Below, piece after piece: positions 31,205 to 44,600 of a DNA stretch of 64,000 bases. The DNA is from Lolium rigidum. Lineage: Eukaryota > Streptophyta > Magnoliopsida > Poales > Poaceae. A program made the translations under genes and the position numbers. Each line of letters opens with the position of its first letter. Positions within the stretch are counted from its first letter, which is position 1. Below the pieces are notes generated by a model. It did not search any database and was not told the origin of the DNA. It worked only from the letters and a program-made list of their open reading frames with translations. Where the stretch lies: NCBI RefSeq assembly GCF_022539505.1, contig NC_061511.1, positions 35,536,620 through 35,600,619 on the forward strand, read 5' to 3'.

Positions 31205-32332
31205 GAACATCAGCGTGCCGAACCTTGGATGGGAAAATTGATGTCCTCGGTGGCACGATTAACCCTTATCAACGCTTGCTTGCCCAATCTACCTCTCCAC
31301 GCTATGGCAGTCTGCCTTCTTGGAGAGGGCACTCACGTCACTATGGACAAGGATCACTCACGCTTATTTTGGGAAGCTAATAACACGAAGCGCAAATACC
31401 ACTGGGTACATTGTTCGGCTCTGTGCAAACCAAAGGGCCTGGGGGGCTGGGGATAGTCGATACGCGGCTAATGAACATGCGTCTCCTAGTAAAATAGATA
31501 TGGAGGCTGTATGACGTGGAACAGGGCCTTTGGGCTGATATCATTCGGAACAAATACCTTAGAGATGAGGATCTGCCGTTGGATGTCCATCGTCCCGGTT
31601 CGCAATTTTGGAATGCTGTTCAGAAACTCAAGCACTTGTTCCGGCTTGGGGCCAAACACTCTGTGCACAATGGGAAAGCGAATAGCTTTTGGTGGGATTG
31701 GTGGCAGGGATCGGCCCCCCTGTGCACTCTGTGCTCAATGGGAAATGCTATTGCGGAGGAGCAAGATGCCTCGGTAGAGGCGGCGCGCCGGGAGGGGGGC
31801 TGGCACATCCCCTTCCGACACCACTTGGGTGTTGGGGAGCGCTTTGATTGGGCCAATCTGTCCAGAGAGGTCTCGATACCCCGATCTCCCAACAGCAGGA
31901 CACTATGGTTTGGACGCTTGAGACTTCGTGGAGGTTCTCGGTCCGCTCGTTTATCTTAAGCTCTATCAGGGCACCCCTAGAAAACACTTTAGTGACCTCT
32001 GGCGGATTGCGGTCCCCATGAAGGTGCAGATCTTCCTTTGGCAGCTTGCTAGGAAGCGCCTCCCATCAAATGAGAACATTAGGAGGTGTAGGGGGCCTTC
32101 GACGGGTGTTTGTTCCCTTTGTGCGGAGACGGAGGACAATAACCACATCTTCTTCTCCTGCCCTCTGGCCAAGTTCCTTTGGAGCATAGTTGGGGAACTG
32201 CTTGGTCACACTTGGGATCCATCTTGCTTTGTGGATATCTTCCGGCTCCTTCATAACCAAGTGGGACAAACTAAAATAGTTCTTTGGATTGCATGTGCGG
32301 CGCTCTTATGGACGCTTTGGAACCTTAGAACT

Positions 32333-34116
32333 GTAGGATAACGTAGCATAGAAAACAAAAATTTTCCTACCGCGAACACGCAATCCAAGCCAAGATGCAA
32401 TCTAGAAGACGGTAGCAACGAGGGGGTATCGAGTCTCACCCTTGAAGAGATTCCAAAGCCTACAAGATGAGGCTCTTGTTGCTGCGGTAGACGTTCACTT
32501 GCCGCTTGCAAAAGCGCGTAGAAGATCTTGATCACGATCGGTTCCGCGCCACGAACGGGCAGCACCTCCGTACTCGGTCACACGTTCGGTTGTTGATGAA
32601 GACGACGTCCACCTCCCCGTTCCAGCGGGCAGCGGAAGTAGTAGCTCCTCTTGAATCCGACAACGACGACGGCGTGGTGTCGGTGGTGGTGGAGAAGTCC
32701 GATGGAGCTTCGCTAAGCGTGCGGGAAGTGGAGGAGCGAGGCGGCTAGGGTTTGGGGAGAGGGGGCGCCGGCCACTATAGGGGTGCGGCCACCTTGGTGG
32801 TGTTTTAGGTGGCCGGCCCCTCCCCTTGTCCCTCATTATATAGGTGGAACCCCAAGAGGTGGTGTCCAAGTCTTCGAATAAGACCCGAACCAAATCCTTC
32901 CATAGGAGGGGGCAATCCTAGCCCAACTAGGACTCCCACCCAAAGGTGGGATTCCCACCTCCCATGTGGGGTGGCCGGCCCCTAAGTGGGAGTCCACTTG
33001 GGACTCCTCCCCCACTAGGGTTGGCCAGGCCATGGGGGTGGAGTCCCTTGTGGACTCCACCTTCCTTGGTGGTTTCTTCCGGACTTTTCTAGAACCTTCT
33101 AGAACCTTCCATAGAACCTTCCGCGACATTTTATTCACATAAAATGACATCCTATATATGAATCTTATTCTCCGGACCATTCCGGGACTCCTCGTGATGT
33201 CCGGGATCACATCCGGGACTCGAACAAATATTCCAACTTCATTCCATATACAAGAACTACCATTTCAACATCCAACTTTAAGTGTGTCACCCTACGGTTC
33301 GAGAACTATGCGGACATGGTTGAGTACTCACTCCGACCAATAACCAATAGCGGGATCCTGGAGATCCATAATGGCTCCCACATATTCAACGATGACTTTA
33401 GTGATCGAATGAACCATTCACATACATTACCAATTCCCTTTGTCTCGCGATATTTTACTTGTCCGAGGTTTGATCTTCGGTATCACTCTATACCTTGTTC
33501 AACCTCGTCTCTCGACAAGTACTCTTTTACTCGTACCGTGGTATGTGGTCTCTTATGAACTCATTCATATGCTTGCAAGACATTAGACGACATTCTACCG
33601 AGAGGTCCCAGAGTATATCTATCCGTCATCGGGATGGACAAATCCCACTATTGATCCATATGCCTCAACTCATACTTTCCGGATACTTAATCCCACCTTT
33701 ATAGCCACCCATTTACGCAGTGGTGTTTGGTGTAATCAAAGTACCTTTCCGGTATAAGTGATTTACATGATCTCATGGTCATAAGGACTAGGTAACTATG
33801 TATCGAAAGCTTATAGCAAATAACTTAATGACTGAGATCTTATGCTACGCTTAATTGGGTGTGTCCATTACATCATTCATATAATGATATAACCTTGTTA
33901 TTAATAACATCCAATGTTCATGATTATGAAACTAATCATCCATTAATCAACAAGCTAGTTTAAGAGGCATACTAGGGACTTCTTGTTGTCTACATATCAC
34001 ACATGTACTAATGTTTCGGTTAATACAATTCTAGCATGATATATAAACATTTATCATAAACATAAAGATATAAATAATAACCACTTTATTATTGCCTCTA
34101 GGGCATATCTCCTTCG
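32333..34116 (-). repeat. 3' LTR of the Angela-like element
   Basis: 1784 bases; on the minus strand it starts CGAAGGAGATATGCC (T to C at the first base relative to the other LTR) and ends ATCCTACA at 32333. A purine-rich AAGTGGGAGAC (about 34117-34127) abuts it as polypurine tract. Confidence 0.85.
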
Positions 34117-34185
34117 GTCTCCCACTTGCACTAGAGTCAATAATCTAGATTACATAGTAATATACCTAACACCCATGGCATTCTG

Positions 34186-37100
34186 GTGTTGGTCATGCTT
34201 TGCCCTAGGGAGAGCTTTAGTCAACTGGATCCGCTACATTCGGATCAGTGTGTACTTTGCAAATCTTTACTTCTCCATCTTCGATGTACTCGCGAATCGA
34301 GTGGTAACGCAGCCTTGATATGCTTCAACCTCTTGTGTGACCTTGGTTCTTGTGCATTGGCGATGGCACCCATGTTATCACAGAGAATGATTAATGGGTC
34401 CAATGCACTAGGAACCACACCGAGATCTACACTGAACCTCTTCATCCATACCGCTTCTGATGAAGCCTCTAGCCGCTATGTACTCCGATTCGTTGAAGAC
34501 TTCGCCACCGTGCACCGCTTCGAGCTTGCCCAGCCTCATCTGCAGCACCATTCAATATAAACACGTACCTGGATTGTGACTTAGAGTCATCGGGATCAGT
34601 TGTTCCAACTTGCATCGGTGTAACCGCTTACAACGAGCTCTTGGTCACCTCCATAACAAAGAAACATATCCTTAGTTCTTTTCAAGTACTTCAGATATTC
34701 TTGACCGCTGTCCGAGTGTTCCATTCCTGGATCACTTTGATATCTCGCTAGTCAAACTAACAAGCATGTGCTATATCTGGTCTAGTACATAGCATGGCAT
34801 ACATGATAGATCCTACTCGCCGAGGCATAGGGGATATTATTCATCCTTTCTCTTTCTTTCGCTCGTAGTCGGTCCTTGAGTCTTACTCAATACCTTGCCT
34901 GGTAACATAGGTAAGAACCCTTTCTTACTTTCGTCCATTCTAAATTTCTTTAGAATCTTGTCCAGATATGTACTCAGTGATAGCCCTATTAGGCGTCTTG
35001 ATCTATCTCTATAAATCTTGATGCCTAATATATATGATGCTTCACCAAGGTCTTTCATTGAAAAACTATTATTCAAATAACCCTTAACATCGCTTAATAG
35101 TTCTATATCATTCCCGATCAATAATATGTCATCTACATATAATATCGGGAATGCTATAGAGCTCCCACTCACTTTCTTGTAAATACAGGCCTCTCCATGA
35201 CACTCGTATAAACCCGAAGTCTTTGATCACCTTATCAAAGCGTCGGTTCCAACTTCTTGATGCTTGCTTCAGTCCATAGATTGAACGCTGAAGTTTGCAT
35301 ACTTTGTCAGCATTTTTAGGATCGACAAAACCTTTGGGTTGTACCATATACAACTCTTCCTCAATGTCTCCATTAAGGAACGCCGTTTTGACATCCATCT
35401 CGCCAAATCTCATAATCGAAAAATGCAAGCTATTGCTAACAAAATCCTCACAGATTTTAGCTTCGCTACCGGTGAGAAAGTCTCATCGTAGTCAACTCCT
35501 TGAATTTGTCGGAAACCCTTTGCGACAAGTCGAGCTTTATAGACAGTGAATATTACCATCGCATCCTGCTTTTCTCTTGAAGATCCATTTATTCTCGACA
35601 GCCTTTCGGCTCTCGGGTAAGTCTACCAAAGTCCATACTTTGTTATCATACATGGATCCCATTTCGGATTTCATGGCTTCTTGCCATTTGTTGGAATCTG
35701 GGCTCATCATCGCTTCTTCATACGTCGCAGGGTCCTCATCATTGTTATCCACAATCATGACATTTAGACAAGGATCAAACCAATCAGGAGTGGTACGTTC
35801 CCTTGTCGATCCGCGAGGTTCGATAGTTTCCTCGTTCGAAGTTTCATGATCATTATCATTTGCTTCCTCTCGTTGCCGGTGTAGGCGGTACAGTACAACT
35901 TCCGGTATCGCGCTACTCCGATCAACGAGTATAGATTCATCAATCTCATCGAGTTCTACTTTTCTTCCAAGTACTTCTTTAGTGAGAAATTCTTTCTCAA
36001 GAAAGGTTCCGTTCTTAGCAACAAAGATTTTGCCTTCGGATCCGTGATAGAAAGTGTACCCTCTAGTTTCCTTAGGGTATCCTATGAAGACGCATTTCTC
36101 CGCTTTGGGTTCTAGCATGTCCGGTTGTAACCTTTTTACATAGGCTTCGCAACCCCAAACTTTCAGGAACGACGCCTTAGGTTTCTTATTAAACCATAAT
36201 TCATACGGTGTCGTTTCTACGGATTTTGATGGTGCTCTATTTAAAGTGAATGCGGCTGTCTCTAATGCATAACTCCAAAAAGATAACGGCAAATCGGTAA
36301 GAGACATCATAGAACGAACCATATCTAAGAGAGTTCGATTACGACGTTCGGACACACCGTTTCGTTGTGGTGTTCCCAGCGGTGTCAATTGTGAAAGTAT
36401 TCCGCATTTCTTTAAATGCATGCCAAACTCATAACTCGGATATTCACCTCCACGATCGGATCGTAGAAATTTAATCTTCTTGTTACGTTGATTTTCTACT
36501 TCACTTTGGAATTCCTTAAACTTCTCGAAAGTTTCGGATTTATGTTTCATGAAATAGATATACCCATATCTACTCGGATCATCCGTGAAGGTTAGAACAT
36601 AACGATAACCACCGCGCGATGCTACGCTCATTGGTCCGCACACATCGGTATGTATGATTTCCAATAAGTCGTAGCTCGCTCCATCATACCAGAAAATGGA
36701 GTCTTAGTCATTTTTCCCATCGGACATGCTTCGCATCTATCAAGTGACTCAAAGTCAAGTGATTCTAGTAATCCATCAAGTATGGAGTTTCTTCATGCGT
36801 TTCACTCCAATATGACCAAGACGAAAGTGCCACATATAAGTAGAATTATCATTCAATTTAATTCGCTTAGCATCAATGTTATGTATATGCGTATCACTAC
36901 TATCGAGATCTAACAGAAATAAGCCATTCTTTTGTGGTGCTCGACCATAAAAGATATTATTCATAAAAATAGAACAACCATTATTCTCGGACTTGAATGA
37001 ATAACCGTCTTGCATTAAACAAGATCCGGATATAATGTTCATGCTCAACGCAGTACATAATAACAATTATTTAGGCTTAAAACTAATCCCGAAGGTAGAT

Positions 37101-38173
37101 GTAGAGGAAGTGTGCCGACTCGCGATCACATTGACCTTGGATCCGTTTCCAACGCGCATCGTCACTTCATCCTTCAGCGAGTTGTCGTTTATTCTTTAGT
37201 TCCTGTTTCGAAGTTACAAATATGAGCAACCGAACCAAGTATCAAATACCCGTGTACTAGAACGAGAACCAGTGAAATGAACATCTATAACATGTATATC
37301 ATATATACCTTCTTTCTTCTTCTTGACAAGGCCGCTCTTCGGATCAGCCGAGATACTTGGAGCAATTACGCTTCCAAGGTGTCCCTTCTCCTTGCAGTAA
37401 TAGCACTCAAGCATCGGGCTTAGGGCCGTTCTTAGGTTTCACGAGAGGCGTGGCAGCTTTCTTGCCACCCTTCTTGAATTTTCCCTTAGACTTGCCCCTG
37501 CTTTCTTGAAACTCGGTGGTCTTGTTGACCATCAACACTTGGTGCTCTTTCTTGATCTCAATCTCAGCGAGCTTTTAGCATGCCAAAGAGTTCAGTAACT
37601 CCTTGTTCATGTTCTCGCATATTGTAGTTCATCACAAAGTTCTTGTAACTTGGTGGCGGTGATTGAAGGACACGATTAATCCCCGGTCTGTTAGGAATCA
37701 CTATTCCCAAGTCACCGAGTTTCTTCGCATGCCCGGTCATGGCGAGCATGTGCTCACTAACGGAGCTGCCTTCTTCCATCATACGAGTCGAAAAATTGTT
37801 TCGATGCTTCATAGCATTCCACGGCCGCATGAGTCTCAAAAATAGTCTTCAACTCTTTCATCAACTCATGAGGATCGTGGTGCTCAAAACGTTTTTGAAG
37901 ATCGGATTCCGGATCGCATAAGATGGCACACTCGAACTTGAGAGTACCGAGTTTTCCGAGTCGCGTAAACAGCTTTTACTTCATCGGTTTCAGTTGCAGT
38001 AGAGGGTCACCTAGCGGTGCATCAAGCACATATTGCGGATTTCCGCCGGAGAGGAAGATCCTCACATGACGGAACCAGTCGGTGAAGTTGCTACCGTTGC
38101 TCTTAAGCTTTTCTTTCTCTAGGAACTGGTTAAAATTGATTGGGGACGCCATCTCTACAACATATATTTGCAA
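34186..38173 (-). pseudogene. Angela-like gag-pol polyprotein, broken
   Basis: From the start at 38173: gag (MASPINFNQFLEKEKLKSNG, FTDWFRHVRIFL; then MLAMTGHAKKLGDLGIVIPN); a zinc knuckle beginning CYYCKEKGHLGS (about 37412-37377); GAG-pre-integrase with MWHFRLGHIGVKRMKKLH (about 36830-36780); the integrase core with IIHTDVCGPMSVASRGGYRY, LRSDRGGEYPSYEF and GVSERRNRTLLDMVRSMMSL (36664-35900); RT with DVKTAFLNGDIEEELYMVQP (about 35400-35340) and YVDDILLIGND (about 35141-35109); and RNase H with LCDNMGAIANAQEPRSHKRL (about 34390-34330). The longest open part is 375 codons (36664-35537). Several frame changes break the polyprotein. It would package, copy and integrate element RNA. Confidence 0.85.
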
Positions 38174-39350
38174 TAGTTTAGACTAAGTTTATGACAAATT
38201 GAGTTCAAATTTTAATTCTACATAATTAAAAATCTAGATGAACTCCCACTCAAAACAATATCCCTCGCATTGTCTTAGTGATCACACGAACCAAATCCAC
38301 CGCACCAAAACCCGATCATCACGAGAAAAGGTGTGATTTCTTTGGCGAACACTCAAAGTGTTCATCATATCAACCATATGATTCATGCTCTACCTTTCGG
38401 TATCATGTGTTCCGAGACCATGTCCGTACATGCTAGGCTCGTCAAGGCCACCTTAGTATCCGCATGTGCAAAACTGTCTTGCACCCTTTGTATGTACTTA
38501 TTGAATCTATCACACCCGATCATCACGAGATGCTTCGAAACGACAAGACTTGATAACGGTGCTACTAAGGATGAACACTTTATTATCTTGAGATTTTAGT
38601 GAGGGATCATCTTATAATGCTACCGTCGCGATCTAAGCAAAATAAGATGCATAAAAGGATTAACATCACATGCAGCTCATATGTGATATGATATGGCCCT
38701 TTTGTCTTTGCGCCTTTGATCTTCATCTCCAAAGCACGGACATGATCTCCATCATCTTCGGGCATGATCTCCATCATCGTCGGCGAAGCACCAAGGTCAA
38801 TGGCGCCGTCTTCATGATTGTCCTCCATGTAGCAACTATTACAACTACTTTGAAATACTACTCAACATGAAATTTAAAGACAACCATAAGGCTCCCGCCG
38901 GTTGCCACAATACAATAATGATCATCTCATACATATTCATCATCACATTATGGCCATATCACATCACCAAACCCTCGCAAAAACAAGTTAGACGCTCTCT
39001 AATTTGGTTTGCATATTTTACGTGGTTTAGGGTTTTTCGATATAGATCTAATCTACCTACGAACATGAACCACAACGTTGATACTAATGTTGTCAATAGA
39101 AGAGTAAATTGAATCTTTACTATAGTAGGAGAGACAGACACCCGCAAAGCCTCTTATGCAATACAAGTTGCATGTCGAACGAGGAACAAGTCTCATGAAC
39201 GCGGTCATGTAAAGTTAGTCCGAGCCGCTTCATCCCACTATGCCATAAAGATGCAAAGTACTCAACTAAAGATAACAAGAGCATCAACGCCCACAAACCA
39301 TTGTGTTCTACTCGTGCAACCATCTATGCATAGACACGGCTCGATACCAC
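38174..39350 (-). other. Angela-like leader and primer-binding region
   Basis: An untranslated leader between 5' LTR and gag, with no supported gene. TGGTATCGAGCC on the minus strand (about 39337-39348), just beside the LTR, is the Met-tRNA-type primer-binding site. Confidence 0.6.
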
Positions 39351-41142
39351 TCGTAGGATAACGTAGCATAGAAAACAAAAATTTTCCTACCGCGAACACG
39401 CAATCCAAGCCAAGATGCAATCTAGAATACGGTAGCAACGAGGGGGTATCGAGTCTCACCCTTGAAGAGATTCCAAAGCCTACAAGATGAGGCTCTTGTT
39501 GCTGCGGTAGACGTTCACTTGCCGCTTGCAAAAGCGCGTAGAAGATCTTGATCACGATCGGTTCCGGCGCCACGAACGGGCAGCACCTCCGTACTCGGTC
39601 ACACGTTCGGTTGTTGATGAAGACGACGTCCACCTCCCCGTTCCAGCGGGCAGCGGAAGTAGTAGCTCCTCTTGAATCCGACAGAGCACGACGGCGTGGT
39701 GCTCGGTGGTGGTGGAGAAGTCCGGCGGAGCTTCGCTAAGCGTGCGGGAAGTGGAGGAGCGAGGCGGCTAGGGTTTGGGGAGAGGGGGCGCCGGCCACTA
39801 TAGGGGTGCGGCCACCTTGGTGGTGTTTTAGGTGGCCGGCCCCCTCCCCTTGTCCCTCATTATATAGGTGGAACCCCAAGAGGTGGTGTCCAAGTCTTCG
39901 AATAAGACCCGAACCAAATCCTTCCATAGGAGGGGGCAATCCTAGCCCAACTAGGACTCCCACCCAAAGGTGGGATTCCCACCTCCCATGTGGAGGGTGG
40001 CCGGCCCCTAGGGGGAGTCCACTTGGGACTCCTCCCCCACTAGGGTTGGCCGGCCATGGGGGTGGAGTCCCTTGTGGACTCCACCTTCCTTGGTGGTTTC
40101 TTCCGGACTTTTCTAGAACCTTCTAGAACCTTCCATAGAACCTTCCGCGACATTTTATTCACATAAAATGACATCCTATATATGAATCTTATTCTCCGGA
40201 CCATTCCGGGACTCCTCGTGATGTCCGGGATCACATCCGGGACTCCGAACAAATATTCCAACTTCATTCCATATACAAGAACTACCATTTCAACATCCAA
40301 CTTTAAGTGTGTCACCCTACGGCTCGAGAACTATGCGGACATGGTTGAGTACTCACTCCGACCAATAACCAATAGCGGGATCTGGAGATCCATAATGGCT
40401 CCCACATATTCAACGATGACTTTAGTGATCGAATGAACCATTCACATACATTACCAATTCCCTTTGTCTCGCGATATTTTACTTGTCCGAGGTTTGATCT
40501 TCGGTATCACTCTATACCTTGTTCAACCTCGTCTCCTGACAAGTACTCTTTTACTCGTACCGTGGTATGTGGTCTCTTATGAACTCATTCATATGCTTGC
40601 AAGACATTAGACGACATTCTACCGAGAGGGCCCAGAGTATATCTATCCGTCATCGGGATGGACAAATCCCACTATTGATCCATATGCCTCAACTCATACT
40701 TTCCCGGATACTTAATCCCACCTTTATAGCCACCCATTTACGCAAGTGGTGTTTGGTGTAATCAAAGTACCTTTCCTATGATAAGTGATTTACATGATCT
40801 CATGGTCATAAGGACTAGGTAACTATGTATCGAAAGCTTATAGCAAATAACTTAATGACGAGATCTTATGCTACGCTTAATTGGGTGTGTCCATTACATC
40901 ATTCATATAATGATATAACCTTGTTATTAATAACATCCAATGTTCATGATTATGAAACTAATCATCCATTAATCAACAAGCTAGTTTAAGAGGCATACTA
41001 GGGACTTCTTGTTGTCTACATATCACACATGTACTAATGTTTCGGTTAATACAATTCTAGCATGATATATAAACATTTATCATAAACATAAAGATATAAA
41101 TAATAACCACTTTATTATTGCCTCTAGGGCATATCTCCTTCA
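39351..41142 (-). repeat. 5' LTR of the Angela-like element
   Basis: 1792 bases, TGAAGGAGATATGCC (from 41142) to ATCCTACGA at 39351. It holds perfect short hairpins (GGTGGAGTCC/GGACTCCACC; GGAGTCC/GGACTCC; GGTGGGA/TCCCACC) in about 39964-40085. Confidence 0.85.
39860..39866 (-). promoter_or_regulatory. TATA box of the Angela-like 5' LTR
   Basis: TATATAA in the context CCACCTATATAATGAGG on the minus strand; the same string is present in the 3' LTR (about 32833-32845). Confidence 0.6.
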
Positions 41143-41671
41143 AGAACCTTAGGAACAAGTTTACTATCGATGGGGTTTTCTTGAACCAACCTGCTGATGG
41201 GTTATACAAAATATCTATTTATATGCAGGTGTGGAAGTCAGTGGCTAGGAGGCAAGATCTCGCGGCGGTGGAGGAGGCGATCACCCGGATTCGCTCCCTC
41301 CATGCGACCACCAGGGACCAAGACTAGGCGATCTCCCTCGGGTCATGTTTCTCCGGTGTGGAGCTTTAGCGATGTGTTGGGGCACTAGCTGATGTACTGA
41401 GTTGTGCTCTCCTTTCTAGAGCGTATGTTGTGGTGGTTGTGCTGGACTTCCGTGTTGTTTCCGCTATGTGTGTTGGTGTTGGTGTTGTGACCTATGTGTT
41501 CTCTGGCCGTTGTGGCTTTATTAATTTAAAGTCGGGCTCTGCTCGATCCTTCTGTCTAAATACCAATGACTACTTGGGTACCTTAAAATGATTTTTTTTT
41601 CTAATTTTCTTGGGCAGGCTAACACACACACTTGTAGTTTAAATTGGCCATGTTCAAATTAACCCTATCTA

Positions 41672-44600
41672 TCTATTATATACTAAAAGCAATATACGGA
41701 TCTATAATAGAGCGATTACGTTGATCCACATCATCTAAATTCTTTTTAATAGTTAGATCCAAAATTTATGGCTAGGATTTATCGAAATATTATTACTTAC
41801 GTAACCGCATATGTTGCATTCGACACGTTCCATACTTAATATACGTGCAAAGTTTTTTTCCTAAAAGGGCCACGTCCATAGGATTTGGAGTCTTTCTAGA
41901 CATGGACTCTCCTATTTAAGGCAACGTGAAAATCAATCACTTCATAAAAACGTGGACTCTGTTCAGAAAAACAAATCGTACACTAGATAGTTGCCCAGTC
42001 CGTTAGAAAAAAAAAGACATATACAAGCAAAGAACCAGGCGACTAACAGATTCTGTTAAGGAAAAAGAGATACGTATGCTTAGCTAGAAACGCTGAAATT
42101 TTTCTTTCACGAGAAATACTTGCTATGATTTAAATTTACAATTTAATTAAATATAAATAAATGATACAAATATGTGCAGGGTTGAGGTATATGTATATAC
42201 TAGGAAATTTGCCCGTGCGTTGCTACGGCGCGTTGTGGCATGAGTGGGATGGATAAGAAAAAATTAAATAAAAAACTTAATTTGCTCTTATGTACCTAGC
42301 TAGATATGTAGAAAATCTCACAAAACAATTTTTTAAAAAATAGCTCAAATTTATCCATACACAGTGCTCTTTCTTTTCTTAAAAAGTAATTGTGTGGCTT
42401 TCAAAATAAAAGTGAATTGTCTGACAATCTTGCTCGAGGGCAATGGAATGAAATATCCATACATATAATAAACCACACGCTGGTATTCCTATTTTGTTTT
42501 CCAAAAATCTTGCACGGAGTCACTTTTCGCAAAACAATCTTGAATCAGCATTATAGAGGTGCTGGGATAATTGGTTCTTTATATGCGCCAGTTTGTATGC
42601 CTAGTGTATTGCTACTGTTGATGTTGGAATCTGCAAAGCATGTTCTTTATATCCACTCACCATTGCATAGCTCCTTCTCCACTGGTTTTTCATATTTCTT
42701 CTCTCCATAGCATCATGATATCAAAGCAAACACAAAAACATTGCTTCTGCTCACTGTACCTCGTGCTAATAGAAGCAGCTAGGAAAAATTAATAATAGTG
42801 GTCTGGGAGGTGAATAGCTCGCGGCCTCTGGCAATCGTCTCCGTTAGAGGATTTCAGAGTCGTGCTGTAGTTCAGAGGCTGCCCTCGCCCTAGATCCTTA
42901 CACGCGTGGGAAGTACATGCACTGGAAGATGTGCTGCGCCGCAGTACAGGCAGGCGGGGGCAGCGTCGCGGCCTGATCGCTGGAAAGCACACAACCTACT
43001 TGCCAGCGAGTTCAGGGTCACCGTGCCTGGGAGGCGGGCCGTGGAGACGTGAGAGGCAGGCAAGCTAGCGCAGCGAGCGGGGCAGTCGCGTTGACATGTC
43101 CGATGAGTCATGGGTTCGCCGGCGTACGCGCATCATCTGCCACCTAACTGTCAGCTGCCGCACGGACTATCATGAAAAACATCGGCCACCCGCACGGCGC
43201 AGGCTGTGTCGGCCTAGGATCAATATCCAGACGACGGGAATCCAGCGGCAAGGTCAACTGGGTGCCGACCATAGTGCGGTGGCGGCTTGAACAATATCGA
43301 TGCCTATTTTTTCACGTGGCTGGATGGATTTGAGCTCCTGTACTCACCTATATATAAAGATCAAAATCAACCGTGTTGTACACGGATTGGAGCTAGCTCC
43401 GGCCAAGGCAAAGCCAGACCTGACTTCCACGGTTGCCTCGTACCAGCATCAGCAGGTGGACATCAGATCGCGCCGTCGTCTGCCTCATGCTTTCCCGGCG
43501 ACCAGTTTTAGCTACGACAGCCGCCTTGCCACCGTAGTACATCGGTCTCGGTGGCCTGCGCACGCTAGCTGATTCGCGGTCGCGGAAGGCAAAGAAATCT
43601 GCTGCCTCTGAACGCTGCTTAAGGAGATCGCGGATAATTTTCGATTGTTGCGGCAGGATACAGCCTTGCATATTTATACATGAAATACTACACAATTTCT
43701 CGTACACGATGTGGAACGTTTCCGTTTTGAACTTATACGCTTGGATTTGGATTGAAATAGAACTCTGTACGTGGGATAGGTGGGCAGGGCGGAAGAGTTA
43801 GTTTTGATGTGTTTTTAAGCGATGGACGGACGAAACCCACAACGCTGGACGAAAACATATATGGACATAATGTGCGACGGAATAGATCCGTATTTAGACA
43901 TATTGGACCTATGATTTCCAGGAGACATCGGGCCTAGAGAAAATAAAACTTTGGCCCGTTTGTGACACCAGGCAGCCACCTATTGCAATTTAATAGTAAA
44001 GATATAATTATTTATTTAAGTATAAAACATAAAAGTCGATACATAATTTAGAAACTTGATTTATTAAATCATTTAAAGAACGCCTGGAATATAATACTCT
44101 TTGAATTTCTATTATATACTAAACAAAATATGAAAGTGTTTCTTGAGACACCACATTAATCCACATATGATAAAACTATACAGACTGATAAATATCTTAA
44201 CTTCTGAGATTAATTAAAAGATAAACAAATACGTAATACAATATTTAAGTACATAAATGAACTTATGTCACATAAGCGCAACGTGCGCACACATGATTTT
44301 CATAGAATAAGAGTACAAGAAATATACATTTCGATAGATCTCTGAAAACGTGCGATTGCAAATTAACTAGAGGACACAAGTCATAAGTCACATAATTATA
44401 ATTTAATTTCATACAGTTTGCTTTTATAAGAAACGTGCCAAAATACATGTTTAAAAAGTGTCATTGCCGTATACGATTGTGCGTGGATATGGATATGGAA
44501 ATGTTTTCGAACCAAACCAGGTACTTGGACAATCAAGTGTGTCGTTGCCATTTCAGAATAGACATGTTGAACTTTGGTACGTAAGGAAACATGAGTGTGT

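Larger units (their letters stand above)
32333..41142 (-). mobile_element. Angela-like Copia retrotransposon, full length, TSD AGAAC
   Basis: An 8810-base element on the minus strand flanked by AGAAC (32328-32332 and 41143-41147). Right (5') LTR 39351-41142, left (3') LTR 32333-34116. The LTR sequence (TGAAGGAGATATGCCCTAGAGG...) is the type I recognise as Angela of Triticeae. Internal frames show gag, zinc knuckle, integrase, RT and RNase H in Copia order, but broken. Confidence 0.9.
31205..41327 (+). pseudogene. LINE ORF2 C-terminal half (RT tail and zf-RVT), interrupted
   Basis: Segments: VARLTLINACLPNLPLHAMA and RKYHWVHCSALCKPKGLGG (31245-31440), a frame change, WADIIRNKYLRDEDLPLDVH (31528-31587), HNGKANSFWWDWWQG (about 31668-31710), another change, then FLWQLARKRLPSNENI and CSLCAETEDNNHIFFSCPLA (zf-RVT motif CxxC...H....C, about 32110-32170). 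After the Angela insertion the last codons run LRNKFTIDGVFLN...TRDQD to the stop at 41325-41327. The nuclease and RT catalytic parts are missing. Frameshifts and insertion make it non-functional. Confidence 0.8.
31205..41560 (+). mobile_element. Second LINE, 5'-truncated, split by an Angela-like element
   Basis: LINE sequence at 31205-32332 resumes at 41148 (the copy of AGAAC at 41143-41147 is target duplication) and ends in a 3' UTR near 41560 (GGCTTTATTAATTTAAAGTCGGGC). It begins in the middle of RT, so the 5' end is lost. It abuts the end of the E3 LTR, consistent with insertion there. Confidence 0.75.
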
